In this document: positions 27,919 to 36,791 of the stretch, one piece after another
Position numbering within the stretch: the stretch's first letter is position 1
How the letters are laid out: each line of letters opens with the position of its first letter
Source: Hyunsoonleella ulvae
Lineage (GTDB): Bacteria; Bacteroidota; Bacteroidia; Flavobacteriales; Flavobacteriaceae
Reading direction: 5' to 3'
Length of the DNA: 64,000 bases
Assembly (NCBI RefSeq): GCF_016827605.1
Contig: NZ_JAEPJQ010000001.1
Location: forward strand, 124,001-188,000
The notes under the pieces: generated by a model
Database searches by the model: none
The model's input: the letters and a program-made list of their open reading frames with translations, nothing else
What the model was told of the DNA's origin: nothing
Program-made: the position numbers and the translations under genes

Positions 27919-30003
27919 TTATTTAATAATTTTTAAATCATGGCATGCAGAAATATACTGCGCTGCAGACCATGCTTGATAGGCTTTACCCATAGGTTTA
28001 CCGGTAGTACCATGTGCCCACTCTGTAAACTCCCACTCATGATTTATACCTTCTTTATTTATTAAAGCAAGTTTGTATAATTCTGAAATTGCCACGTCCT
28101 TCAATCCTAGTTTATTCACAAACTTTACCCAAAATCCACCAACAAACGGCCATATTCCGCCATTGTGATAATGGTTTGGTAAATTCAGTAAATTTACTGT
28201 GTAATAAGGCCTCCAATCTGGGTCTCCTGGACTTACCACTGGATACACATTGGCTACGGGAAAAGGATCATTAACCCCCACGCCTAACATAAATTTAAAG
28301 GTTTGATGCGCCTTTTCGGCATCAATAGTGCCATGTAAAAATGCCAATACGTTACCTAAAATATCGCAACGCCAACTAAAATCGAAAGGTGTGGTTTGTG
28401 CAATTAGGTATGATGTATCTCCAAGGGTAAATTGCTTTTCAGCAAATGATACCGATTGAAATAGTTGCTGTTGAGTAGAAGGCCAAAAATTTTGTACAAT
28501 TTCCTTTTTTATCACTTGAGACCAACGAATATATTCTCCTGCTTCTTCATGCTCACCCAACATTTCCAACATACGTCCAAAGCAGACATTAGAACGATAC
28601 CATAAAATTTCATCATAAAGAATATTATAACTTCTACCGAATAAATCTGTCCAATCGCCTGCTTCAGGAATTTCTAAAAGTGCGTCGTTGTTACTATCAT
28701 GGGCACCTAACCATTGCATGGTTTTTTTTATATCTGAAATGTATTCTCTTAGAAATGCAATATCCTTGGTTACGTTAACATACTCGTAGAAGGCAATAAT
28801 TACCCATATACCACTATCTATAGAACATATACCACCAACACCAGAATAATCCGGAATGTTATTTTTGATACGAACATTTGATGGTATTTGACCATTACGG
28901 GAAATGTGCTCAAAAAGTGTTACCAATGTTTGTCTTGCACATTTGTGGATATCTTCATCTTTATGGATTAAAGGTAAAGCTCCAATTACGGTAATAGCAC
29001 CATCTCTAGCCCAAACGCTATAATAGTTTTCGTCTGTACCGTGAGCTACATTGTCTTCTATGGAACATGCCGAAAAGCCTAAAGGTGTTATGTTTTTACG
29101 GAGTGCTTCAATAGCTTTTTTATATCCTTCTTTTATTAGAGCTATTTTTTCATCTTCATCTTCAAGCGCAATAGTTTCCATTTCCTTTTGAATAAAGAAA
29201 TCCTCACTATGATCTATAATGTTAGAGATTTCGGCATCTTTAGGAAGTACACCAAAGTAGATTAAGCCTTCAATAACACCGTCCCCTTTCTCTTTTTCTG
29301 AATGGTACACTTTTTTATGCTTTGTGTACTTATAAAGCTCTTCGTGCGCATTTGATACCACAATACCGTTAACGTCCTTAAGATCGAACATAGCAGAATC
29401 GTTACCGCTATCTCCAGCAACCACAACTTCTTGTGTTTTATAATTCAGTTTGTTCAATAACCATTGTAATGCGTTTGCTTTATTTGCAAATTTTGGTAAA
29501 ATATCTAAATACTTATCTTGAGAATACACCACATTAATATGCATATTGGCTTCAAAAAAGTCTTGCTCTATGGCTTCAATATCTGACACACTAGCATCAT
29601 GAAAAAAGTAACTGCGCTTATAGGCGTGCTGAAACCTAGTGGGCTGCTCACTTATGGGCTGATTGATATTTGATATAATTTCTTCTACCACCTTTAAATC
29701 CCATCCATCATCAAGAACATCATTAAATTCTTTAATTACTTTCTGCTCTTGGTAGTTGTATATATGAGTACCTACACCAGAAATTATAAAGTCTGGTTTT
29801 GGGAGCACACCAGAATCAATCAAATTAAGCACATCATCAATTAAACGCCCAGTATTATAAGCCAAAAAAACATCGTCTGGTTTATGAGATTCCCAAATAG
29901 TTTTAAAATTGCTTTGATAGGTATGAAAATCGATTAATGTATTATCAATATCAAACGATAATAATTGTATATTTTCTGAAAAATCAGCACTAATTTTACT
30001 CAT
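27919..30003 (-). CDS. fusion of HAD-IIB sugar phosphatase and GH100-like glycosidase
   Basis: A 694-residue two-domain protein. Residues 1 to about 250 are a HAD type IIB phosphatase of the sucrose-phosphate phosphatase kind: motif I LLSFDIDNTLID (Asp18, Asp20), motif III Lys in ANKANALQWLL, motif IV VVAGDSGNDSAMF. From about 280 on is an (alpha/alpha)6-barrel hydrolase resembling neutral invertase GH100 and glycogen-debranching C-domains: NYYSVWARDGAITV, GDWTDLFGRSYN, NHYHNGGIWPFVGGFW. The phosphatase would release the free disaccharide made by the next gene; the second domain would split it, or a related glucoside, into hexoses. First gene of the module. The domain assignments are seen; the substrate is inference. 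Confidence 0.85.
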   Translation of the reverse strand: MSKISADFSENIQLLSFDIDNTLIDFHTYQSNFKTIWESHKPDDVFLAYNTGRLIDDVLNLIDSGVLPKPDFIISGVGTHIYNYQEQKVIKEFNDVLDDGWDLKVVEEIISNINQPISEQPTRFQHAYKRSYFFHDASVSDIEAIEQDFFEANMHINVVYSQDKYLDILPKFANKANALQWLLNKLNYKTQEVVVAGDSGNDSAMFDLKDVNGIVVSNAHEELYKYTKHKKVYHSEKEKGDGVIEGLIYFGVLPKDAEISNIIDHSEDFFIQKEMETIALEDEDEKIALIKEGYKKAIEALRKNITPLGFSACSIEDNVAHGTDENYYSVWARDGAITVIGALPLIHKDEDIHKCARQTLVTLFEHISRNGQIPSNVRIKNNIPDYSGVGGICSIDSGIWVIIAFYEYVNVTKDIAFLREYISDIKKTMQWLGAHDSNNDALLEIPEAGDWTDLFGRSYNILYDEILWYRSNVCFGRMLEMLGEHEEAGEYIRWSQVIKKEIVQNFWPSTQQQLFQSVSFAEKQFTLGDTSYLIAQTTPFDFSWRCDILGNVLAFLHGTIDAEKAHQTFKFMLGVGVNDPFPVANVYPVVSPGDPDWRPYYTVNLLNLPNHYHNGGIWPFVGGFWVKFVNKLGLKDVAISELYKLALINKEGINHEWEFTEWAHGTTGKPMGKAYQAWSAAQYISACHDLKIIK

Positions 30004-30202
30004 GTAGAATTTTTAAAATTTACAGTTTTTTGATCATTTTTTGTCAAAATAAGGCTTTAAACAGCCAAAAACAAGCTAAAACTAATCAATTTTGCTCATT
30101 TTTAAAATGTGATAAATTAAGAGTAAACCACTACGAAATCTTAAACTTTGATAATGCAATTTTACAGATTACACAATTATAAAATTGACTCAAACACATA
30201 AA

Positions 30203-30238
30203 AAAAGAGCCGATTCAAGAAAATGAATCGGCTCTTTT
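30203..30238 (-). terminator. strong bidirectional terminator
   Basis: Perfect 15-bp stem AAAAGAGCCGATTCA (30203-30217) / TGAATCGGCTCTTTT (30224-30238), 6-base loop. Lies 17 bp after the end of the AAA ATPase gene on the minus strand and 200 bp before the sucrose-module start, separating the two operons. Confidence 0.88.
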
Positions 30239-30254
30239 GCATTATGAAATAAAT

Positions 30255-31766
30255 TTATATCCCGCTTATAAAACTTCCATACGGGTCTTTAAATTGCATG
30301 CCTTCAGAAAATCTATTTTTACTTAATTGTTTGTATTCTGCTAGTGCCCAAAGTACAAACTCTTTAACAAAGTAACTATCTTCTTTTTTCAAATTAGGCT
30401 GATGTTTACCCAAAAGATCATCAAGAGGAGATATAACATCTAGCATGCTTTTATATTCTTTATCCCTTAAATCGTCCAGTAGCTCAAAACCTTCTTTTTG
30501 ATGGAAAAACCAAGACACAATATCATCATAAGGTGTTTCTTCATCTTGTTTTTTAAGTTTTTCTATCTTAGGAAAGTATTCTACAAAAAGATTTTTAACA
30601 GCTTCGCCTATCAAGTTATAGGCTACAACTGCAGCACCTTCTTGCTCCCCCTCATATACTAATTCTACTTTTCCTGTGATAGAAGGAATAACACCGACAA
30701 AATCACTTAACCTCAAGGTAGTACGTTCATCTCCGGCTATTAAAGCACGTCTTTCTGCTGTACTTAACAAATTCTCGAACGCTGTGATACTTAACCTTGC
30801 ACTTACACCTGATTTTGCATCTATATATTCGCTTTCTCTAGCTTCAAAAACAATTTGTTCTAATACATCTTTTGCTAAATCTGGTACATATACATTTTCT
30901 TTTTGACCTTCAACTAAATTAGCTTCTTGTTCTGTGATTAAGCGAGCGGTTTCAATGTCCTCTGGATAATGTGTTAAAATCTGCGAACCAATTCTATCTT
31001 TTAAAGGTGTAACTATACTGCCCCTATTAGTATAATCTTCGGGGTTTGCAGTAAATAAAAATTGAATATCTAAGGGCAAACGTACCTTAAACCCTCTAAT
31101 TTGGATATCGCCTTCTTGCAAAATATTAAATAGCGCTACTTGAATTCTAGCTTGTAAATCGGGTAACTCGTTAATTACAAAAACGCAACGATTGGCTCTT
31201 GGTATCATACCATAATGAATCACACGATCATCTGCATAACTCAATTTTAAATTGGCTGCCTTTATAGGGTCTACATCTCCAATAATATCAGCAACCGTTA
31301 CATCTGGTGTTGCTAATTTCTCAGCAAAACGCTCACTCCTATGCAACCAAGAAATTGGCGTATCATCTCCTTTTTCCTTTATGAGTTCGATTGCATATCG
31401 CGAAATGGGGTTTAAAGGGTCGTCATTTACTTCAGAACCTGCCACATATGGAATATATTCATCTAATAGATTTAACATCAACCGTGCTAAACGTGTTTTT
31501 GCTTGTCCGCGTAATCCTAACAAATTAATATTATGCCTCGATAAAATAGCTCGTTCTAATTCTGGAATTACCGTATTCTCATAACCATGAACCCCTTTAA
31601 AAGTGGTTTCTTTATTTTTTATTTTTTGAATCAAATTATCTCTCAACTCATCTTTTATAGATTTTGAGTAATATCCTGATTGTTTTAATTCTCCTAAAAG
31701 CCTCGCCCTACCTCTCTCCAAAGGAGAGGGAACTGTTTCCTGCTTACTTTTCTCTTTATTGCTCAT
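30255..31766 (-). CDS. MoxR/magnesium-chelatase-type AAA+ ATPase
   Basis: A 503-residue AAA+ protein. Walker A is GLRGQAKT (residues 84-91), followed by DVTVADIIGDVDPIKAA, Walker B-like VFVINELPDL and a sensor/arginine region TPLKDRIGSQ, the pattern of the ChlI/BchI and MoxR clade. It lies 57 bp behind a VWA-protein gene; MoxR-VWA pairs act together as chaperone-like complexes that insert metals or remodel proteins. Odd: residues about 12-24 (VPSPLERGRARLL) are encoded by a copy of the interspersed palindromic repeat, so the N-terminus is repeat-derived; the conserved family sequence begins at GELKQSGYYSKSIKDEL. The target is unknown. Confidence 0.87.
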   Translation of the reverse strand: MSNKEKSKQETVPSPLERGRARLLGELKQSGYYSKSIKDELRDNLIQKIKNKETTFKGVHGYENTVIPELERAILSRHNINLLGLRGQAKTRLARLMLNLLDEYIPYVAGSEVNDDPLNPISRYAIELIKEKGDDTPISWLHRSERFAEKLATPDVTVADIIGDVDPIKAANLKLSYADDRVIHYGMIPRANRCVFVINELPDLQARIQVALFNILQEGDIQIRGFKVRLPLDIQFLFTANPEDYTNRGSIVTPLKDRIGSQILTHYPEDIETARLITEQEANLVEGQKENVYVPDLAKDVLEQIVFEARESEYIDAKSGVSARLSITAFENLLSTAERRALIAGDERTTLRLSDFVGVIPSITGKVELVYEGEQEGAAVVAYNLIGEAVKNLFVEYFPKIEKLKKQDEETPYDDIVSWFFHQKEGFELLDDLRDKEYKSMLDVISPLDDLLGKHQPNLKKEDSYFVKEFVLWALAEYKQLSKNRFSEGMQFKDPYGSFISGI

Positions 31767-31822
31767 ATTTTTTATTTTATTGTTGAGTGTTTCTCCCTTT
31801 TGGGGAGATTGAGAGGGGCTTT
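31700..31822. repeat. paired inverted palindromic repeats, one copy inside the AAA ATPase gene
   Basis: Copy 31790-31822 (CTCCC 31793-31797 / GGGAG 31803-31807, tail attgagaggggcttt) starts directly at the stop codon of the VWA gene (minus strand). Copy 31700-31735 (cctctctccaaaggagaggg, opposite orientation) lies inside the beginning of the AAA gene, encoding SPLERGRARLL. The ATG of the AAA gene (31766) lies between the two. Read along the transcribed strand this is the same stop-repeat, repeat-start order as at 17715-17842. Confidence 0.78.
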
Positions 31823-31823
31823 T

Positions 31824-32954
31824 CTATCCTCGTATCCTCTTTTTTCTATTTGTTTCATAATCTTCAAAAATCATTTCTCCCAAACCTTTGAGCCCCGTGT
31901 AAAAGGCCTTTCCTTGGTTGGCATAGGTAAACTCCCGTACAAATTGCATTAAGTAGCTATCTTTTGCTATCATAAATGTTGTGATGGGGATGTGTAAACG
32001 TCTTGCTTGCTGCGCCATCATGTAGCACTTATTGATAATATGAGTATCTAACCCCATACTATTTTTATAATATTGCCCATCTGGTAAGCGTAAACAACTA
32101 GGTTTACCATCTGTAATCATAAAAATCTGTTTATTCGTATTTCGCTTACGCCGTAACAAATCCATCGCTAATTCTAATCCCGCAACCGTATTTGTGTGAT
32201 AAGGACCCACTTTTAAATATGGTAAATCTTTAATCTCAATTCGCCATGCATCATTACCAAATACTATAATATCTAATGTGTCTTTAGGATATCTTGTTGT
32301 GATTAATTCTGCCAATGCCATGGCTACACGTTTTGCTGGTGTAATACGGTCTTCGCCATACAAAATCATACTGTGGCTAATATCAATCATTAGCACAGTA
32401 CTCATTTGGGATTTATGTAGCGTTTCTTCAACTACTAAATCATCTTCAGATAGTGTAAAATCAGATATTCCGTGATTTATTTGGGCATTCTTTAAACTTT
32501 CAGTCATCGATACTTTATCCAAAGCATCTCCAAATTGGTAACCTCTAAAATCCCCTGTATGTTCGTCTCCTATTCCTGGACTTTTACTTTTATGATTACC
32601 TTGTCCACTACGTTTTATCTTACCAAATATTTGATCTAATGCCTGCTGGCGTATAGCGCGTTCTGTTTTAGCTGTAATGGCTAAAGATGATCCATTACCA
32701 TCAGGGTCTATTTCTTCTCGTAAATAGCCTTTCTTTTTAAGGTCTTCAATAAAATCCTCAATGGTGTACTCTGGTGTGGTAAGCTTGTATTCCTTATCTA
32801 ATTCTCGTAACCAACTAATCGCCTCATCAAAATCTCCAGAAGTGTGCGTTATAAGTTCTTTAAAAATTTCAAAAAGTGTATCAAAAGGCGATTTATAAGG
32901 TGCTTCGAATGATTTAAAAGCAAACCCTTTTCTAAAAACTTTGTTGTTTTTCAT
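31824..32954 (-). CDS. VWA domain protein, partner of the AAA ATPase
   Basis: A 376-residue protein with a C-terminal von Willebrand factor A domain. The metal-ion-dependent adhesion site is complete: DISHS (Asp191, Ser193, Ser195) and downstream ITDGKPS. The N-terminal 150 residues are charged and helical, including a basic stretch KIKRSGQGNHKSK. Upstream partner of the MoxR-type ATPase, as in CoxE/CbbO/BchD-like pairs. It has no signal peptide or membrane segment and should be cytoplasmic. The role is inferred only from the pairing: assembly, metal insertion or stress-related remodelling of an unknown target. Confidence 0.85.
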   Translation of the reverse strand: MKNNKVFRKGFAFKSFEAPYKSPFDTLFEIFKELITHTSGDFDEAISWLRELDKEYKLTTPEYTIEDFIEDLKKKGYLREEIDPDGNGSSLAITAKTERAIRQQALDQIFGKIKRSGQGNHKSKSPGIGDEHTGDFRGYQFGDALDKVSMTESLKNAQINHGISDFTLSEDDLVVEETLHKSQMSTVLMIDISHSMILYGEDRITPAKRVAMALAELITTRYPKDTLDIIVFGNDAWRIEIKDLPYLKVGPYHTNTVAGLELAMDLLRRKRNTNKQIFMITDGKPSCLRLPDGQYYKNSMGLDTHIINKCYMMAQQARRLHIPITTFMIAKDSYLMQFVREFTYANQGKAFYTGLKGLGEMIFEDYETNRKKRIRG

Positions 32955-33194
32955 AGCAGTATAAAAATACTACATTTTCAAATAAAAAAAGAAAGACTAC
33001 TGATAGATTTATCAATTTCTTTAACTAGATTCAAACTTTACAGAAATACATCTCTTCCTTGCCTTAAAAAATGTATTTTAATAATAAGTATGCTTATGGC
33101 TTCAAGCTGTGCAACTTTAATTTTAGACAATTAATATTTCTTATATTAGAGAAATCCTACTTGGGGTTTGTTAATTCTTTAAAAATCAATCAAT

Positions 33195-35141
33195 ATGAAA
33201 AAATTATTAATCTTTTGTGTTTTGGTTGTTTTCCTCTCTTGTAAAAAAGAGAAAGACACCAAAGAAGTTGCTTTAAATCTAAAGCAATATACCATTGAGC
33301 AGTTCATGGATAATGAAGCTGTAGGCGGAGGAAGCTTTTCTCCAGACAAATCAAAACTGTTAGTATCTAGCAACAAATCGGGCATTTATAATATGTATAC
33401 TGTACCAACAACTGGTGGCGAGTTTGTACCAATTACTAAGTCTGATTCCTCATCCGTGTTTGGAATATCCTATTTCCCAGAAGATGAGCGCATGTTATAT
33501 CGTGCTGATAATAATGGAGATGAGATATACCATATTTACCTTAGAGATATAGATGGCTCTATAAAAGATTTAACTCCAGATGAAGGTGCAAGAGCCACTT
33601 TTTACGGTTGGGCTCATGATGGCAAAAGTTTTAGCTACGGTTCTAATAAGAGAGACAAACGTTTTATGGATATATATGAGATGAATGTGGGAGATATGTC
33701 CTCGAAACTTATATATAAAAATGATGAAGGTTATAATATGAATACTATTTCTAGCGACAAAAACCTTTTTGCATTGAGCAAAACCATTAATACAAATGAT
33801 AGTGATTTGTTTATTTACAATAGGAATGACAAATCTCTTACCAAAGTTAATGAAAACCAAAGCTCAAATTCTGGACAAGATTTTTCACTAGACGGAAAGT
33901 CGCTTTATTATACAACTGATGAGGGTAGTGAGTTTTCGTATGTTATGAAATACGATATTACTACTGGAAAAAAAGAAAAGGTTTTGGAAAAACCATGGGA
34001 TATTATGGGGATGTATTTTACTCATAACGAAAAATATATGGTAGCTTATATTAATGAAGATGGAAAAAATGCTATTGAAATAACTGATGTAGCATCTGGT
34101 AAAATTATTGACTTACCTGACTTTAATAATGGCAATATTACTAGTGTTGGATTTTCTAGAGACGAAAACATGATGCGCATGTATGTGGGCGGTTCTAATA
34201 GTCCCGCAAATTTATTCACATATAATATTGAGACTAAAGCGCAACATCAATTAACAGATGTACTTAATGATGAGATTGCCCCAGAGCATTTGGTAAAAGC
34301 AAAAGTAATTAGATACAAATCTTTTGATGGTGTTGAAATTCCTGCAATTTATTATTTACCCCATCAAGCTTCAACAGAACATAAAGTCCCTGCGTTAGTA
34401 TTAGTTCACGGTGGTCCTGGTGGCCAGAGCAGGCAAAACTTTAGTTCGCTCACTCAATATTTGGTAAATCATGGGTATGCAGTTTTAGCAGTAAACAACA
34501 GGGGAAGCAGCGGGTATGGTAAAACGTTTTTTCAAATGGATGATTTAAACCATGGCGAAAAAGATTTACAAGATTGCGTAGAAGGCAAAAATTGGTTAAA
34601 AACTCAACCAGAAATTGATGCCAATAAAATAGGTATTATGGGTGGCTCTTACGGTGGTTATATGACTATGGCCGCCTTAACTTACACACCTGAGGAATTT
34701 GCAGTAGGTGTTAACATTTTTGGTGTAACAAATTGGTTACGTACATTAAAAAGTATTCCGCCGTGGTGGGAATCGTTTAAAGATGCACTATACAAAGAAC
34801 TTGGAAATCCGCATACAAAAGATTCTGTACGATTAAGACGAATTTCTCCTTTATTCCATACAGACAAAGTTACAAAACCATTAATCGTTCTACAGGGTGC
34901 AAAAGACCCAAGGGTTCTTCAAGTAGAATCTGATGAAATAGTAGAAGGCGTAAAGAAAAATGGTGTTCCTGTTGAATATGTTTTATTTGAAGATGAAGGC
35001 CATGGTTTTGTGAAAAAGAAAAATCAAATTGAAGCCTACAGCAGTATTTTAAAGTTTTTAAACACCTACTTAAAGAAAGAAAATCAACCCATTGATGGAG
35101 AATCCCAAGTAAAAGAAATTGAAGCAAAAAATGCTGAATAA
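33195..35141 (+). CDS. S9 family serine peptidase lipoprotein (prolyl oligopeptidase fold)
   Basis: A 648-residue secreted peptidase. The N-terminus MKKLLIFCVLVVFLSCKKEK carries a lipobox ending LSC, so it is probably a lipoprotein. Residues about 45-360 form a beta-propeller with WD/TolB-like repeats; the C-terminal alpha/beta hydrolase has the nucleophile Ser485 in IMGGSYGGYM, the Asp in LQGAKDPRV and the His in DEGHGF. It matches acylaminoacyl-peptidase/dipeptidyl-peptidase type enzymes that remove short peptides. It stands alone, with a strong terminator shared with the convergent FNR-like gene. Confidence 0.92.
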   Translation: MKKLLIFCVLVVFLSCKKEKDTKEVALNLKQYTIEQFMDNEAVGGGSFSPDKSKLLVSSNKSGIYNMYTVPTTGGEFVPITKSDSSSVFGISYFPEDERMLYRADNNGDEIYHIYLRDIDGSIKDLTPDEGARATFYGWAHDGKSFSYGSNKRDKRFMDIYEMNVGDMSSKLIYKNDEGYNMNTISSDKNLFALSKTINTNDSDLFIYNRNDKSLTKVNENQSSNSGQDFSLDGKSLYYTTDEGSEFSYVMKYDITTGKKEKVLEKPWDIMGMYFTHNEKYMVAYINEDGKNAIEITDVASGKIIDLPDFNNGNITSVGFSRDENMMRMYVGGSNSPANLFTYNIETKAQHQLTDVLNDEIAPEHLVKAKVIRYKSFDGVEIPAIYYLPHQASTEHKVPALVLVHGGPGGQSRQNFSSLTQYLVNHGYAVLAVNNRGSSGYGKTFFQMDDLNHGEKDLQDCVEGKNWLKTQPEIDANKIGIMGGSYGGYMTMAALTYTPEEFAVGVNIFGVTNWLRTLKSIPPWWESFKDALYKELGNPHTKDSVRLRRISPLFHTDKVTKPLIVLQGAKDPRVLQVESDEIVEGVKKNGVPVEYVLFEDEGHGFVKKKNQIEAYSSILKFLNTYLKKENQPIDGESQVKEIEAKNAE

Positions 35142-35145
35142 AAAA

Positions 35146-35176
35146 GTAAGGCTCTGAATATTTCAGAGCCTTATTT
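35146..35176. terminator. bidirectional terminator between convergent genes
   Basis: Perfect 11-bp stem AAGGCTCTGAA (35148-35158) / TTCAGAGCCTT (35162-35172) with a 3-base loop, A/T-rich on both sides. It ends the S9 peptidase gene on the plus strand and the FNR-like gene on the minus strand. Confidence 0.88.
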
Positions 35177-35186
35177 AGTTTATCTT

Positions 35187-35864
35187 TTATTCCACACGTC
35201 GCAATCCATTGGAATCTTCGATTTTTATGTATTTACCTACCGTAGAAATTAATCCCTGTTTTTTGAACTGAGATAGTACCCTTATTGCCGATTCTGTAGC
35301 AGTACCTACTATATTGGCGTAATCTTCACGAGACAACATTAAGCTAATGGTACCGTCTGGGTTTGTTCCAAAGTTCTTTTCAACATAAATTAGGGTTTCT
35401 GCCAAACGTTGTCTTACTGGTTTTTGGGCCATATCCACAATAATATCATCGGCTTCTTTTAAATCGTGAGCCATATCTCTTAACATGCCTAAAGTGAATT
35501 TTGGGTTTTTCTGTAGATCTGAGATAATTTCACTTTTTGGAATAAAACACAGTTCCATATCATTTAAGGCTGTAGCTTGCAGGTTAGAACTTTCATCCGA
35601 AACTAAAGAGCGTTGACCTATAAGCTCTCCCTTGACCACCATTTTTACAATTTGGTCTTTACCGTTTTCACTTAGTTTCGTTAATTTACAAATCCCATCC
35701 TTAATACAGTACACACCATTTATGGCCTCACCCTCTTCAAAGATAACTTGACCTTTCTTAACAAATCTTGATGTTTTACAGCCTGAAATACGAACTAACT
35801 CCTCACGACTTAAAGACTTTAAAGCATTAAATTGCTTGATAATACATTGCTCACACTTTCCCAT
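35187..35864 (-). CDS. Crp/Fnr family regulator with N-terminal cysteines (FNR-like)
   Basis: A 225-residue transcription factor: cyclic-nucleotide-type sensor domain (FVKKGQVIFEEGEAINGVYCIKDG) and C-terminal HTH_Crp (LSREDYANIVGTATESAIRVLSQFKKQG). It begins MGKCEQCIIKQF, giving a CxxC pair, with further Cys in ISGCKTS and in GVYCIKDGICK. Enough cysteines are present for a 4Fe-4S cluster of the FNR kind, but the spacing differs from E. coli FNR, so oxygen sensing is an inference. The start is ATG 35864; a TTG three codons earlier is less likely. It follows the universal stress gene by 32 bp and would share its promoter, which carries an FNR-type box, implying autoregulation. Confidence 0.88.
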   Translation of the reverse strand: MGKCEQCIIKQFNALKSLSREELVRISGCKTSRFVKKGQVIFEEGEAINGVYCIKDGICKLTKLSENGKDQIVKMVVKGELIGQRSLVSDESSNLQATALNDMELCFIPKSEIISDLQKNPKFTLGMLRDMAHDLKEADDIIVDMAQKPVRQRLAETLIYVEKNFGTNPDGTISLMLSREDYANIVGTATESAIRVLSQFKKQGLISTVGKYIKIEDSNGLRRVE

Positions 35865-35896
35865 AATTATCAATTAAATTATTATTTAAACATAAC

Positions 35897-36703
35897 TTAA
35901 TGTAGCACCAAAAAAGGTATTTCTGTATAATACTTAATCTCTGGATTTTTTGGTTGAAATAATATTTTTTCAAAATAATTTAAATTTTTAGCCAACATAG
36001 TAATTAAGTTTATCTTTCGGTCTTCTACAAATTCCTGTACTTGGCTCTCCACTTGCGTATTGGTTAAAAAATGAAAACTATGTTTAGTATCGCCTAAATA
36101 ATCATCTAACAATTCCTTATTCCTTTGTTGCTCCTCATTTAAAACTGCTTGGGCGTTATTAATATGCAATACTCTAGCCGATGCTTTATGAGTTTCTATA
36201 ATAGTAGTGATTGCCTCTAATGTTTTTGTTGAATAAATGGATAAGAAATCCGTGGGAAATGCAATCTCATTTAGTTTGGAGTATTTTGCATTTTCTGGCA
36301 CTACTACTGTAGCACATTTTACCTTGGTAATAACATTGGATGCATTAGTACCTAGAGGTATTTGTGATATCCCAGAGGCACCTTTGGTTCCCATAACAAT
36401 ATAATCTATACTGTTTTTTTCAACCTGCTCCCTTACCGAACTTACCATGTAACCACTATCTATAATCCTGAAAAACTTATGCTTTTTGTTTTTTTGCAAA
36501 TGGCCTTCTATCTTGCGAAAAATTGCCTGCATATCGTTCTCACATGAATTATCATGATGCGTATTACGATGTTGTTTTACTGAATTAGAGCATACATGCA
36601 ATATGTAGAAACTACAGGGCGAATTTTTAAAAAAATTTACCGCGTACTCTACTGCATTCCAAGCATTTTCTGAGAAATCTGTTGGTATTAAAATGTTTTC
36701 CAT
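35897..36703 (-). CDS. universal stress protein, tandem UspA domains
   Basis: A 268-residue cytoplasmic protein made of two UspA-like halves. The first has the start ILIPTDFSENAWNAVEYA and the nucleotide-binding motif MGTKGASGISQIPLGTNAS; the second half (EIAFPTDFLSIYSTKTLEA) keeps the fold but lacks the glycine motif. I chose ATG 36703 because UspA domains begin at this Met and because a more distant ATG (36742) would lie upstream of the -7 element and overlap the regulatory region. First gene of a usp-fnr operon, with an FNR-type box in the promoter. Expected to be induced at low oxygen or in stationary phase. Confidence 0.88.
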   Translation of the reverse strand: MENILIPTDFSENAWNAVEYAVNFFKNSPCSFYILHVCSNSVKQHRNTHHDNSCENDMQAIFRKIEGHLQKNKKHKFFRIIDSGYMVSSVREQVEKNSIDYIVMGTKGASGISQIPLGTNASNVITKVKCATVVVPENAKYSKLNEIAFPTDFLSIYSTKTLEAITTIIETHKASARVLHINNAQAVLNEEQQRNKELLDDYLGDTKHSFHFLTNTQVESQVQEFVEDRKINLITMLAKNLNYFEKILFQPKNPEIKYYTEIPFLVLH

Positions 36704-36724
36704 TTTACATAAATTGCTCTGCAA

Positions 36725-36770
36725 CAAATGTATGGGTAACATAAATACTGAAATATGACCAAAATCATAT
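36725..36770 (-). promoter_or_regulatory. usp-fnr promoter with FNR/CRP-type box
   Basis: Minus strand: exact -7 element TACATTTG at 36725-36732. Palindrome ATATGAC-CAAA-ATCATAT at 36753-36770 (one mismatch between arms), centre 36761.5, again 29.5 bp from the -7 element. The start codon at 36703 is 22 bp downstream of the -7 element. Confidence 0.8.
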
Positions 36771-36791
36771 CTGTATTGATATATTGAAGTA

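Noticed and set aside
33001-33014. TGATAGATTTATCA as another FNR-type box upstream of the S9 peptidase
   Set aside because: The spacer is 6 bp in place of 4 and no TAnnTTTG lies at the fixed distance.
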